This document shows positions 1 to 7,032 of a stretch of DNA of 21,443 bases, piece by piece. Both the position numbers and the translations under genes were made by a program. The notes beneath the pieces were generated by a model. The model worked only from the letters and a program-made list of their open reading frames with translations. It did not search any database and was not told the origin of the DNA. How positions within the stretch are numbered: the first letter of the stretch is position 1; each line of letters begins with the position of its first letter. Source of the stretch: Streptosporangiaceae bacterium. GTDB lineage: Bacteria; Actinomycetota; Actinomycetes; Streptosporangiales; Streptosporangiaceae. The DNA lies in NCBI GenBank assembly GCA_030040475.1, contig JASHTQ010000115.1, forward strand, positions 1 to 21,443, read 5' to 3'.

Positions 1-1
1 G

Positions 2-1525
<1,524 letters not shown>

Positions 1526-1530
1526 GGGTC

Positions 1531-2109
1531 TTACTCGTCGTTGTCGAACGGGACGAGCAGGGTGCGCATCAGGTCCGCGAGCTGACGGCGCTCCCGGCCG
1601 TCCAGGCCGGCCAGCAGCGCCCGCTCGCTGTGCAGCAGGTCGGCCAGGGCCGCGTCAACCCGTTCCCGGCCGCGGCCGGTCAGCGTGACGAGCACGCCCC
1701 GCCTGTCCGCGGGGTCCGGCTCGCGCCGGACCAGACCCTTGGCCGCCAGCCGGTCGATCCTGTTCGTCATCGTGCCCGAGGTCACCAGCGTGGCGCGGAG
1801 CAGCGCACCCGGGGTGAGCTGGAACGGCGGCCCTTGCCTGCGCAGCGCGGAGAGCACGTCGAACTCCCACGACTCGAGCTCGTGGTTGGCGAACGCGCCG
1901 CGCCTGGCGATGTCCAGGTGCCTGGCGAGCCGGGAGATCCGGCTGAGCACCTGCAGCGGCTCGACGTCCAGGTCCGGCCGCTGCGCCCGCCAGGCGGCGA
2001 CCAGGTCGTCCACCTCGTCGCGTAGCGTAGGCGCCCGGAGGTCCCCGGCGTCGACGTCCGCCTCATGGTGGGGGTCCGTCTTGGTGCCGGGACCGCCGCG
2101 CTGGCCCAT
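1531..2109 (-). CDS. tamR: MarR-family regulator, TamR-like
   Basis: This 192-aa winged-helix repressor has the layout of the UrtR/TamR branch of MarR. An extra N-terminal helical region carries a Trp (W40, followed by RAQRPDLD). The recognition helix is near residues 109-121 (TSGTMTNRIDRLAAKG) and the wing is DPADRRG (131-138). Streptomyces TamR sits divergently from tam and answers to citrate and trans-aconitate; here the gene is likewise divergent from tam. The assignment therefore rests on both sequence and context. The ATG has no Shine-Dalgarno sequence, and a TACTCT -10-like box lies 7 bp upstream, so the transcript may be leaderless. A perfect palindrome 14 bp from the start codon suggests autorepression. 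Confidence 0.85.
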   Translation of the reverse strand: MGQRGGPGTKTDPHHEADVDAGDLRAPTLRDEVDDLVAAWRAQRPDLDVEPLQVLSRISRLARHLDIARRGAFANHELESWEFDVLSALRRQGPPFQLTPGALLRATLVTSGTMTNRIDRLAAKGLVRREPDPADRRGVLVTLTGRGRERVDAALADLLHSERALLAGLDGRERRQLADLMRTLLVPFDNDE

Positions 2110-2115
2110 TACTAA

Positions 2116-2121
2116 AGAGTA
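2116..2121 (-). promoter_or_regulatory. Candidate -10 box for leaderless tamR transcript
   Basis: On the minus strand TACTCT fits the actinobacterial TANNNT pattern and ends 6 bp before the tamR ATG, so transcription would start at or next to the start codon. No recognisable -35 sits at normal spacing, and there is no ribosome binding site, which is the usual picture for leaderless mRNAs in this phylum. Confidence 0.35.
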
Positions 2122-2122
2122 T

Positions 2123-2138
2123 CTCTTGACGTCAAGAG
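2123..2138. promoter_or_regulatory. Palindromic operator between tamR and tam
   Basis: CTCTTGACGTCAAGAG is a perfect 16-bp palindrome in the 98-bp divergent intergenic region. Its form fits the TTGA-TCAA type bound by MarR proteins of the TamR/UrtR group. It contains TTGACG on both strands, so a bound dimer could block a -35 element of the tam promoter (a weak TACAAG follows 17 bp later) while sitting on the tamR promoter. The palindrome is seen directly; binding by TamR is inferred. Confidence 0.75.
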
Positions 2139-2207
2139 TTCAGCGGCTGTACAAGAGGATCAGTCGTCATCGGTCTCTCGGAAGACAGGAGAGAAGGCCT
2201 AACCGCC

Positions 2208-3035
2208 ATGTGGGACGCGACCCTTTATCTGCGCTTTGGAGGCGAGCGCGCCAGGCCGTTCTTCGACCTGCTCGCCAGGGTCGGAGCCGAGCGGCCCGAC
2301 TACGTGGTCGACATGGGATGCGGTCCAGGAAACCTGACGGCGGTGCTCGCCGAACGCTGGCCGTCCGCGGCCGTGTGCGGCGTCGACAGCTCGCCGCAGA
2401 TGATCGAGGCCGCGCAGCGGCTGGTGCCGGAACATGCCCGCCGATCGCGGGCATCCCAGGCATCGGGAACGACCATGACCAGCCACGCGCCCGGGCTGTC
2501 CTTCGTGCTCGACGACGTGCGGCACTGGGAGCCGCAGTCCCTGCCCGACGTGATCGTCTCCAACGCGGTGCTGCAGTGGGTGCCCGGCCATCGTCAGCTG
2601 CTGGTCCGCTGGGCGGACCAGCTGGCAGACGGCGGCTGGCTGGCATTCGCCGTCCCGGCCAACTTCGACCAGCCATCGCATGCGATCCTGCGCGAGATGG
2701 TGGCCTCGGCCAGGTGGCGCCCGCTGCTGCGGGGCGTGGAGCTCAACCGGCAGACGGCCGATCCCGCCGACTACGCCGAGCTGCTGGCCGGCGTGGGCTG
2801 CGAGGTCGACGCCTGGGAGACGACGTACGTGCACATCCTGCACGGCGAGGATCCGGTGCTCGAGTGGTACAAGGGCACCGGGCTGCGGCCGGTGCTCGCG
2901 GAACTCGACGAGGACCGGGCCGCTGACTTCCTCGCCGAGTACGGCGAGCGGGTCCGCGGGGCGTATCCGCCGAGCTCGTTCGGTACCGTCTTCCCGTTCC
3001 GCCGGGTGTTCGCCGTCGCCCACCGGCCGAGTTAA
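2208..3035 (+). CDS. tam: Trans-aconitate 2-methyltransferase
   Basis: This cytosolic SAM-dependent methyltransferase of 275 aa methylates trans-aconitate, an off-product of the TCA cycle that inhibits aconitase. The start is typical of Tam (MWDATLYLRF), followed by the SAM-binding motif I VVDMGCGPGNLTAVLAERW (residues 33-51) and the acidic end of strand 2 (CGVDSSPQM). An Arg/Ser/Ala-rich insert (about 80-96) before the third strand looks lineage-specific. The C-terminal FGTVFPFRRVF segment agrees with the family. A GAGAAGG site lies before the ATG. It is divergent from tamR with a shared palindrome, so repression relieved by citrate or trans-aconitate is likely by analogy with Streptomyces. 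No downstream gene is co-transcribed: a 406-bp gap follows. Confidence 0.9.
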   Translation: MWDATLYLRFGGERARPFFDLLARVGAERPDYVVDMGCGPGNLTAVLAERWPSAAVCGVDSSPQMIEAAQRLVPEHARRSRASQASGTTMTSHAPGLSFVLDDVRHWEPQSLPDVIVSNAVLQWVPGHRQLLVRWADQLADGGWLAFAVPANFDQPSHAILREMVASARWRPLLRGVELNRQTADPADYAELLAGVGCEVDAWETTYVHILHGEDPVLEWYKGTGLRPVLAELDEDRAADFLAEYGERVRGAYPPSSFGTVFPFRRVFAVAHRPS

Positions 3036-3060
3036 CGCCTGGGCCACAATCGATAACCCT

Positions 3061-3087
3061 GTTTTCCAATTGATTTAATAGGAAAAC
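3061..3087. repeat. 7-bp inverted repeat in AT-rich patch
   Basis: GTTTTCC and GGAAAAC are perfect inverted arms 13 bp apart, in the most AT-rich patch of this intergenic region. The loop is AATTGATTTAATA. There is no U-tract, so it could be a promoter or operator patch rather than a terminator. No binding protein can be named. Confidence 0.45.
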
Positions 3088-3116
3088 TCTGGCAGGATCA
3101 CGGCATGCGCCGTGGC

Positions 3117-3191
3117 GTGCCTACCTCGTCAGTGCCTACCTCGGCAGTGCCCATGTCGGCAGTGCCGAGTTCGGCAGTGCCTAGCTCGTTT
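3117..3191 (+). repeat. Five tandem 15-bp units
   Basis: Five adjacent 15-bp units follow the pattern GTGCCNANNTCGNCA, with the last decaying at its end. Because 15 is a multiple of three, the repeat is open in phase. An ATG at 3105 with an AGGA 7 bp upstream opens a 71-codon frame to 3320 whose start would be VPTSS/VPTSA/VPMSA/VPSSA repeats. The remainder of that frame looks non-protein-like, so I annotate the repeat and not a gene. A short expressed repeat peptide cannot be excluded. Confidence 0.75.
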
Positions 3192-3441
3192 GGGTCCTGC
3201 CGTCAGAGCGGGCGGGAAGACGCCGCAGCCGAGCCGCCGGCTGGCCATCGCGAGTGCGCCATTGCCAGCACGTCTTCGCTGATGCGCCACCTGCTGTGGT
3301 GTCCGTCCGGCTCCCCCTGAAGGCCTGGTTCGCTCTACCGTACGGCCCGGCCGGCCTGTCAAGACCGGCCGATCCATGTAGTCATCCGGTATCGCTGGCT
3401 ACCCGCGGCCAGTCCTGTTCACGTGAGGAGAGATCTGCAAA
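3192..3441. other. Intergenic stretch before cysteine dioxygenase gene
   Basis: About 250 bp with no convincing gene. It contains a GAGGAGAG ribosome binding site for the next gene at 3425-3432. A minus-strand TTGACA (3362-3357) has no good -10 partner. I looked for a Cys-rich leader peptide, as known upstream of some actinobacterial sulfur genes, and found none that is convincing. Confidence 0.5.
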
Positions 3442-3951
3442 ATGAGCGCGATGACCCGGCCGCTACCAGCCAGCGTGACCGCTGGCCGGCTACTCGGCGC
3501 GCGACAGCTGGCCGACGTTGTACGACGTCTGGCGTCCAGCCCGTCGGAATGGCTCACGCGGGTCAGGCTCAATCCTGAGGGCCGCTGGTACGAGCGGATC
3601 CACCTGGACGACAGCTATGAGGTGTGGGTGATCAGCTGGCTGCCCGGCCAGGCCACGGGCTTCCATGACCACGGCGGATCGGCGGGCGCGTTCGAGGTCG
3701 TCTGGGGATCGCTGCTTGAGCGCAGGGTGGCAGGCGGCGTGACCACGGGCCACGTGCTGGAGAAGCTGATCGGCGCGGGCGACTCGCGCGCGTTCGGCCC
3801 CCGCTACATCCACGACGTGCGCAATTCCGCTACCTCGGCGGTCGCGGTGAGCATGCACGCCTACTCGCCGCCGCTGCCGGAGATGACGCGCTACGACCTG
3901 ACGCCAGCCGGGCTCGTCCAGCGGGAGACCGAAGGCGCGGCGGCGTGGTGA
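3442..3951 (+). CDS. Cysteine dioxygenase (type I, cupin)
   Basis: This 169-aa cupin enzyme should oxidise L-cysteine to cysteine sulfinate using a mononuclear iron. The metal ligands are visible as H75 and H77 in GFHDHGGSAGAF and H124 in RYIHDVRNSA, the three-His facial site of the family. RWYERIHLDDSYEVWVISW and a C-terminal HAYSPPLPEMTRYDLTPAG are typical of actinobacterial CDOs. Length is normal for the bacterial group. A strong GAGGAGAG lies 9 bp before the ATG. The stop codon overlaps the start of the rhodanese gene, so the two are translated together; this pairing recurs in actinomycetes and points to sulfide/persulfide handling or cysteine detoxification. Confidence 0.9.
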   Translation: MSAMTRPLPASVTAGRLLGARQLADVVRRLASSPSEWLTRVRLNPEGRWYERIHLDDSYEVWVISWLPGQATGFHDHGGSAGAFEVVWGSLLERRVAGGVTTGHVLEKLIGAGDSRAFGPRYIHDVRNSATSAVAVSMHAYSPPLPEMTRYDLTPAGLVQRETEGAAAW

Positions 3952-4979
3952 CGGCCAGGCCGCAGGGCGCGCGCACCATCGACGAGATGCTCGACGCCGC
4001 GCGCGCCCGGCTGCTGCGGGTGACGGCGGCGGAGGCCTTCCGCGAATGCTCCGACGGCGGGATCCTCGTCGACATCAGGCCCGCCGCCCAGCGCGCCGTC
4101 GACGGCGAGATTCCCGGATCGGCCGTGGTGGAGCGCAACCACCTGGAATGGCGTCTGGATCCCTGCAACGACGCGCGGCTGCCCTGGGTCACCGGCTATG
4201 ACCACCGGATCATCGTGATCTGCCAGGAGGGGTACACCTCCAGCCTGGCCGCGGCCGCGCTGCAGGACCTCGGCCTGCACCGTGCCACCGACGTGATCGG
4301 CGGGTTCCGCGCCTGGACGGCACTCGGCCTGCCGTCCGCGCCCGGCGGCGCCGGCACCGTCACGCTGGCCCCTGGCGCGGCCCCCGCTCGGGGGCGATTA
4401 CCGCCCGGCGGCCTTGGCCGTTGCCTTCTGGCTGTCGGCGTCCAGCTGGGACAGGCCGTTCCAGGCCAGGTCGATGAGGTTGGTGGCGACCTCCTCGATC
4501 TTGGGCCTGCGGGCGTCGAGCCACCACTGGCCGGTGAAGGCGACCATGCCGACCAGCATCTGGGCGTACAGCGGGGCGAGCTTGGGGTCGTGGCCGCGGG
4601 AGGCGAGGAAGTCGGCCAGGATGTACTCGACCTGGCCCGCGATGTCGCTGAGCAGCGTGCCGTAGGTGCCCGTGCTCGAGCCGGGGTTGGAGTCCCTGAC
4701 CAGGATGCGGAACCCGTCGGCGTTCTCCTCGATGTACCGCAGCAGGGTCACCGCGGCGGCCTCGAACTTCTCCCTCGAATGGTCGCCGCCGAGCAGCGTG
4801 GTCGCCATCGTCAGCAGGCGCTCCACCTCGCGGTCGACGACCACCGCGTAGAGCCCTTCCTTGCCGCCGAAGTGCTCGTACACCACCGGCTTGGACACGC
4901 CTGCCTGCGCGGCGATCTCCTCGATCGAGGTGCCCTCGAATCCACGCTCGGCGAAGAGCCGGCGTCCGATCTCGAGTAG
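3945..4979 (+). CDS. Rhodanese-domain protein with no early stop
   Basis: A single rhodanese domain occupies residues 1-130. It shows LVDIRPAAQR and a catalytic loop C93-QEGYTSS, ending with HRATDVIGGFRAWTALGLP. This is the usual partner of actinobacterial cysteine dioxygenases and probably transfers sulfane sulfur. Start is GTG at 3945 (GAAGG 9 bp upstream) or GTG at 3948; either overlaps the CDO stop. Family members normally end near residue 130 (about base 4335). Here no plus-strand frame has a stop before 4475, and this frame stays open to 4979, running antisense through nearly the whole TetR gene. The last 210 residues look like random antisense translation. Either the stop was lost or expression ends at the hairpin at 4380-4395. 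The domain call is firm; the 3' end is not. Confidence 0.75.
   Translation: MVTARPQGARTIDEMLDAARARLLRVTAAEAFRECSDGGILVDIRPAAQRAVDGEIPGSAVVERNHLEWRLDPCNDARLPWVTGYDHRIIVICQEGYTSSLAAAALQDLGLHRATDVIGGFRAWTALGLPSAPGGAGTVTLAPGAAPARGRLPPGGLGRCLLAVGVQLGQAVPGQVDEVGGDLLDLGPAGVEPPLAGEGDHADQHLGVQRGELGVVAAGGEEVGQDVLDLARDVAEQRAVGARARAGVGVPDQDAEPVGVLLDVPQQGHRGGLELLPRMVAAEQRGRHRQQALHLAVDDHRVEPFLAAEVLVHHRLGHACLRGDLLDRGALESTLGEEPASDLE
4380..4395. terminator. GC hairpin between convergent rhodanese and TetR genes
   Basis: GCCCCC-GCTC-GGGGGC is a 6-bp stem with a 4-nt loop, placed 2 bp after the TetR stop codon (TAA at 4400-4398). It can act in both directions. No U-tract follows, which is common for actinobacterial terminators. 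It lies inside the open rhodanese frame. Confidence 0.5.
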
Positions 4980-5042
4980 CTGCTCCCGCCGTTCCTTCCC
5001 TGTCATTCTCTTGCGGCCGGTTCGCTGCGGCTGGGCACTCAC
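4398..5042 (-). CDS. TetR/AcrR-family transcriptional regulator
   Basis: This one-component repressor has a standard N-terminal HTH: RREQLLEIGRRLFAERGFEG, then TSIEEIAAQAGVSKPVVYEHFGGKEGLYAVVV. A helical ligand-binding domain follows (DGFRILVRDSNPGSS to the Trp-rich FTGQWWLDARRPKIEEV). I chose GTG at 5042, which keeps the basic QPQRTGRKRM tail; an upstream GTG at 5078 would overlap the desaturase by 29 nt, and ATG at 5006 is also possible. It lies 7 bp behind the desaturase on the same strand, so the two probably form an operon. A TetR of this kind near glmU/prs is common in actinobacteria (for example Rv1019 in M. tuberculosis). It is the natural candidate to bind the inverted repeats before the desaturase. 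Confidence 0.9.
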   Translation of the reverse strand: MSAQPQRTGRKRMTGKERREQLLEIGRRLFAERGFEGTSIEEIAAQAGVSKPVVYEHFGGKEGLYAVVVDREVERLLTMATTLLGGDHSREKFEAAAVTLLRYIEENADGFRILVRDSNPGSSTGTYGTLLSDIAGQVEYILADFLASRGHDPKLAPLYAQMLVGMVAFTGQWWLDARRPKIEEVATNLIDLAWNGLSQLDADSQKATAKAAGR

Positions 5043-5049
5043 TGGTTCA

Positions 5050-6153
5050 TCATCGCGACTCCGCGGGCATAGCGCCACGAACCCGGTCGGCGCGCCGCGT
5101 CATCGAGCCGAGTTTCCTGGTTGCCGTCGCGGGACGCTTGGCGCTGAGCCGGGTCTCGTCCGGCCAGCGCACGTCGTAGGCCCAGCCCAGCTTCTCCAGC
5201 CCCCAGATGACCCGCGCGCTCGGGTCGAGCTGGCCCTTCAGCGCCCCGTGACGCGCGCAGGTGGGGTCGGCATGGTGCAGGTTGTGCCAGGACTCGCCGA
5301 ACGATGCGATCGCCAGCCAGGCCACGTTCCGCGACTTGTCCCGCACCTCGAATTCCTCGCGGCCGAAGGTGTGGCAGATGGAGTTGATCGACCAGGTCAC
5401 GTGGTGCAGCAGGGCGATCCGGACCAGGCTGCCCCAGAAGAACGCGGTGATCGCGCCGTGCCAGGACATCCCCCACAGCCCGCCGATGAGCGCGGGGAGC
5501 AGCAGCGAGACCGCCACGAGCCAGGGAAACCAGGCGTCGACGCGCTTGATCCGCCGGTCCGCGAGCAGATCGGGGGAGAACTTCTCCTGCGAGGTCTTGT
5601 TGGGGTCGAACAGCCAGCCGATGTGCGCGAACAGCAGCCCCTTGGTCAGCGCCTTCCAGTCGTCGCCGTAGCGCCAGGGCGAGTGCGGGTCACCCTCCTT
5701 GTCGCTGTACTTGTGGTGCCTGCGGTGGTCGGAAACCCAGGTGATGACGGGTCCCTCGATGGCCAGGCTGCCGAAGACCGCCAGCGCCACCCGCAGGCCG
5801 GTCTTCGCCTTGAACGACAGGTGGGTGAAGTACCTGTGGTAGCCGACGGTCACGCCAAGCCCGGACGCCCAGTAGAAGACCAGCGCGATGATGACATCGT
5901 GCCAGCCCAGCCCCCAGCCCCACAGCAGGGGGATGGCCGCGGCCAGCGCGAGGAGCGGGACGGCGACGAACACGCCGACGAGGACACGCTGGAACACGGA
6001 GTTCGGCTCGTCCTCGATGTCCGGGCGGGCCGGACGCGGCTGGCTTCTGGTATCTCCCCCGGTGGTTCTGCCGAACGCGGGCGCGGTCGGCAGCGCAGTG
6101 GTCGCGGCGGTGGCGGCGCCGGTCGCCTTGGCGGTGTCGGGAGAGACGGTCAT
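5050..6153 (-). CDS. Acyl-CoA desaturase, membrane di-iron type
   Basis: This 367-aa integral membrane desaturase should insert a double bond (probably delta-9) into fatty acyl-CoA with O2 and an electron donor. The three histidine boxes are present: HRYFTH (106-111), HRRHH (143-147) and WHNLHH (289-294), plus the HHVTWSINSICH segment. Hydrophobic stretches occur near 56-80, 87-104, 120-140 and 210-245. The Ala/Thr-rich N-terminus (1-50) is not conserved. The C-terminus is basic. GGAG lies 7 bp before the ATG. No ferredoxin or reductase gene is adjacent, so the electron donor lies elsewhere. Control by the TetR gene behind it is likely. Confidence 0.93.
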   Translation of the reverse strand: MTVSPDTAKATGAATAATTALPTAPAFGRTTGGDTRSQPRPARPDIEDEPNSVFQRVLVGVFVAVPLLALAAAIPLLWGWGLGWHDVIIALVFYWASGLGVTVGYHRYFTHLSFKAKTGLRVALAVFGSLAIEGPVITWVSDHRRHHKYSDKEGDPHSPWRYGDDWKALTKGLLFAHIGWLFDPNKTSQEKFSPDLLADRRIKRVDAWFPWLVAVSLLLPALIGGLWGMSWHGAITAFFWGSLVRIALLHHVTWSINSICHTFGREEFEVRDKSRNVAWLAIASFGESWHNLHHADPTCARHGALKGQLDPSARVIWGLEKLGWAYDVRWPDETRLSAKRPATATRKLGSMTRRADRVRGAMPAESR

Positions 6154-6197
6154 AGTGCTCCTTTGTTAGGACATAGGCGGACAGGAGCGCTTATACG

Positions 6198-6228
6198 CTT
6201 ACGTAACCGTAGCCTACGAAACCGTAGG
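6198..6228. promoter_or_regulatory. Tandem TetR-type operators at the desaturase promoter
   Basis: CCTACG-AAAC-CGTAGG (6213-6228) is a perfect 6-bp inverted repeat with a 4-bp centre. A degenerate second copy, CTTACG-TAAC-CGTAGC (6198-6213), starts exactly 15 bp away and shares the border base. They lie 45-75 bp before the desaturase ATG, where the promoter should be; TTGCCT on the minus strand (6236-6231) could be a -35. Size and symmetry suit a TetR dimer, and two sites suggest cooperative binding. The repeats are seen directly; the protein is inferred. Confidence 0.6.
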
Positions 6229-6240
6229 TTAGGCAAGACT

Positions 6241-6449
6241 GACCGGATGAATTTCTGCAAATAGACATATGAATTCCGGATGCGAACGGCCATCGTCGTC
6301 TCAACATGCGAGACACGTAGCAGTCCGTGTCGTTCTTGTCGCCCGGCGTCGATGACACTAGGCGGACCCGATGCCTTGCGCCCTCTGCCCTGGCGGCGCA
6401 CGGTTATGCATGAACCGGCCGGACAGGTCGGGCGGGCCACGGTTCGGAG
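6241..6449. other. Intergenic stretch, nothing recognised
   Basis: About 210 bp between the desaturase operators and the tRNA remnant. There is no protein-like frame and no convincing promoter; a short stem GACACG/CGTGTC lies near 6312-6331 and is too weak to call. Confidence 0.4.
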
Positions 6450-6468
6450 CCAGGACTCGAACCAGGAC
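6450..6468 (-). repeat. Second copy of the tRNA-Gln T-arm
   Basis: Nineteen bases just beyond the tRNA 3' end repeat the T-arm of the gene (6481-6499) with one mismatch, at an offset of 31 bp. The flanking bases (GTTCGGAGCC against GTTCCGGCGCC) are also similar, so about 28 bp of the tRNA 3' end seem duplicated. The mismatch puts a T-T pair in the middle of the T stem. This is how a worn integration scar of an element using the tRNA 3' end would look, or a simple tandem duplication. Confidence 0.7.
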
Positions 6469-6472
6469 TTAG

Positions 6473-6545
6473 TTCCGGCGCCTGGACTCGAACCAGGACG
6501 TCACAGCTTCAAAGGCTGCTGGGCTGCCAATTACCCTACGCCGGA
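6473..6545 (-). tRNA. tRNA-Gln (anticodon UUG)
   Basis: A 73-nt sequence on the minus strand folds into a full cloverleaf. The acceptor is TCCGGCG/CGCCGGA (7 bp). The D arm is GGGT/GCCC around AATTGGCA. The anticodon arm is GCAGC-CTTTGAA-GCTGT with UUG at the loop centre. The variable region is GACGT, the T arm is CCTGG-TTCGAGT-CCAGG, and the discriminator is A. UUG reads CAA and CAG, hence glutamine; the AATTGGCAGCCC D region is typical of tRNA-Gln. CCA is not encoded (the next bases are CT), so it must be added enzymatically. Confidence 0.95.
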
Positions 6546-6591
6546 TCGCGATCGCAGTTTGTAATGAGACATCACCGTGAGCGCGGTTCCA

Positions 6592-6622
6592 CGATACCGG
6601 CCGGGATCTTGCCGCGGTATCG
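6592..6622. repeat. 8-bp perfect inverted repeat upstream of tRNA-Gln
   Basis: CGATACCG and CGGTATCG are perfect arms 15 bp apart, about 50 bp before the 5' end of the tRNA. No U-tract follows. It could be an operator or the terminator of something now lost, such as the remnant at 6708-6826. Confidence 0.4.
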
Positions 6623-6707
6623 GCAGGCACCGCGGGACACACGATTCCGCGGCCTGGTTCAGTTCGCGCCGCCACGTACCGCCGTGCCGGCGGCGGCCCA
6701 GCCCTGT

Positions 6708-6826
6708 GCCGGTCGCGTCGAGAAAGCGCAGGAAGAGCCGGATCAGGTTCGGGTCGCTGTTGACGAAGACCACGGACCGAGGACCTCTTTGATCTGGCGA
6801 CGGGACCTGCCCTGGCGGCGTAGCAT
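6708..6826 (-). pseudogene. Remnant of an HTH/homing-endonuclease-like gene
   Basis: Two short protein-like pieces lie in different minus-strand frames. The first starts at ATG 6826 after GGAACAGGA and reads MLRRQGRSRRQIKEVLGP. The second, in another frame, reads VVFVNSDPNLIRLFLRFLDA. From memory, both match separate parts of a large actinobacterial family with HTH repeats and an INSDP-xxIRxFLRFLD motif, sometimes annotated as LAGLIDADG-like. In intact members about 150 residues lie between the two pieces. Here they abut at an out-of-frame join, and the part after the second piece is unrecognisable. I read this as an internally deleted, dead gene. The family match is from recollection and needs a search. 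Confidence 0.5.
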
Positions 6827-7032
6827 TCCTGTTCCCGCAGCTGGTAAGGTTCCCGTGAAGCACGCATATTCGAACACCGGAGCGAGGTGCCGACATTGTC
6901 TGGGCGGGCTCGGCCTGGCAGGATCGGCCCGGACTCCGGGTCCCGGTCGGGGAATGGGAGATACAATTATTTGGTTAATGCGAAGCAATTGATCTGCTGG
7001 TCTTGAACCACATCTTTGGGGGCTTACCGGCA
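6827..7032. other. Leader region of the MFS gene
   Basis: No gene seen. The region becomes AT-rich at 6960-7000, the likely promoter zone, but no clean -35/-10 pair stands out. A GGGGG run (7018-7022) about 10 bp before the ATG at 7033 is the only ribosome-binding candidate. Confidence 0.4.

Noticed and set aside
3117..3191. CRISPR-like array
   Set aside because: Units are 15 bp and directly adjacent with no spacers, and no cas genes occur.
3334..3362. Minus-strand TTGACA promoter-like site
   Set aside because: No acceptable -10 at 16-19 bp and nothing to transcribe on that strand.
3254..3445. 63-codon plus-strand frame from GTG before the cysteine dioxygenase gene, considered as a Cys leader peptide
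   Set aside because: It has only three scattered Cys and no attenuator-like hairpin pair; it runs into the next start.
6564..6992. 142-codon plus-strand frame between tRNA-Gln and the MFS gene
   Set aside because: No motif or ribosome binding site; the protein-like signal in this stretch is on the minus strand (6708-6826).
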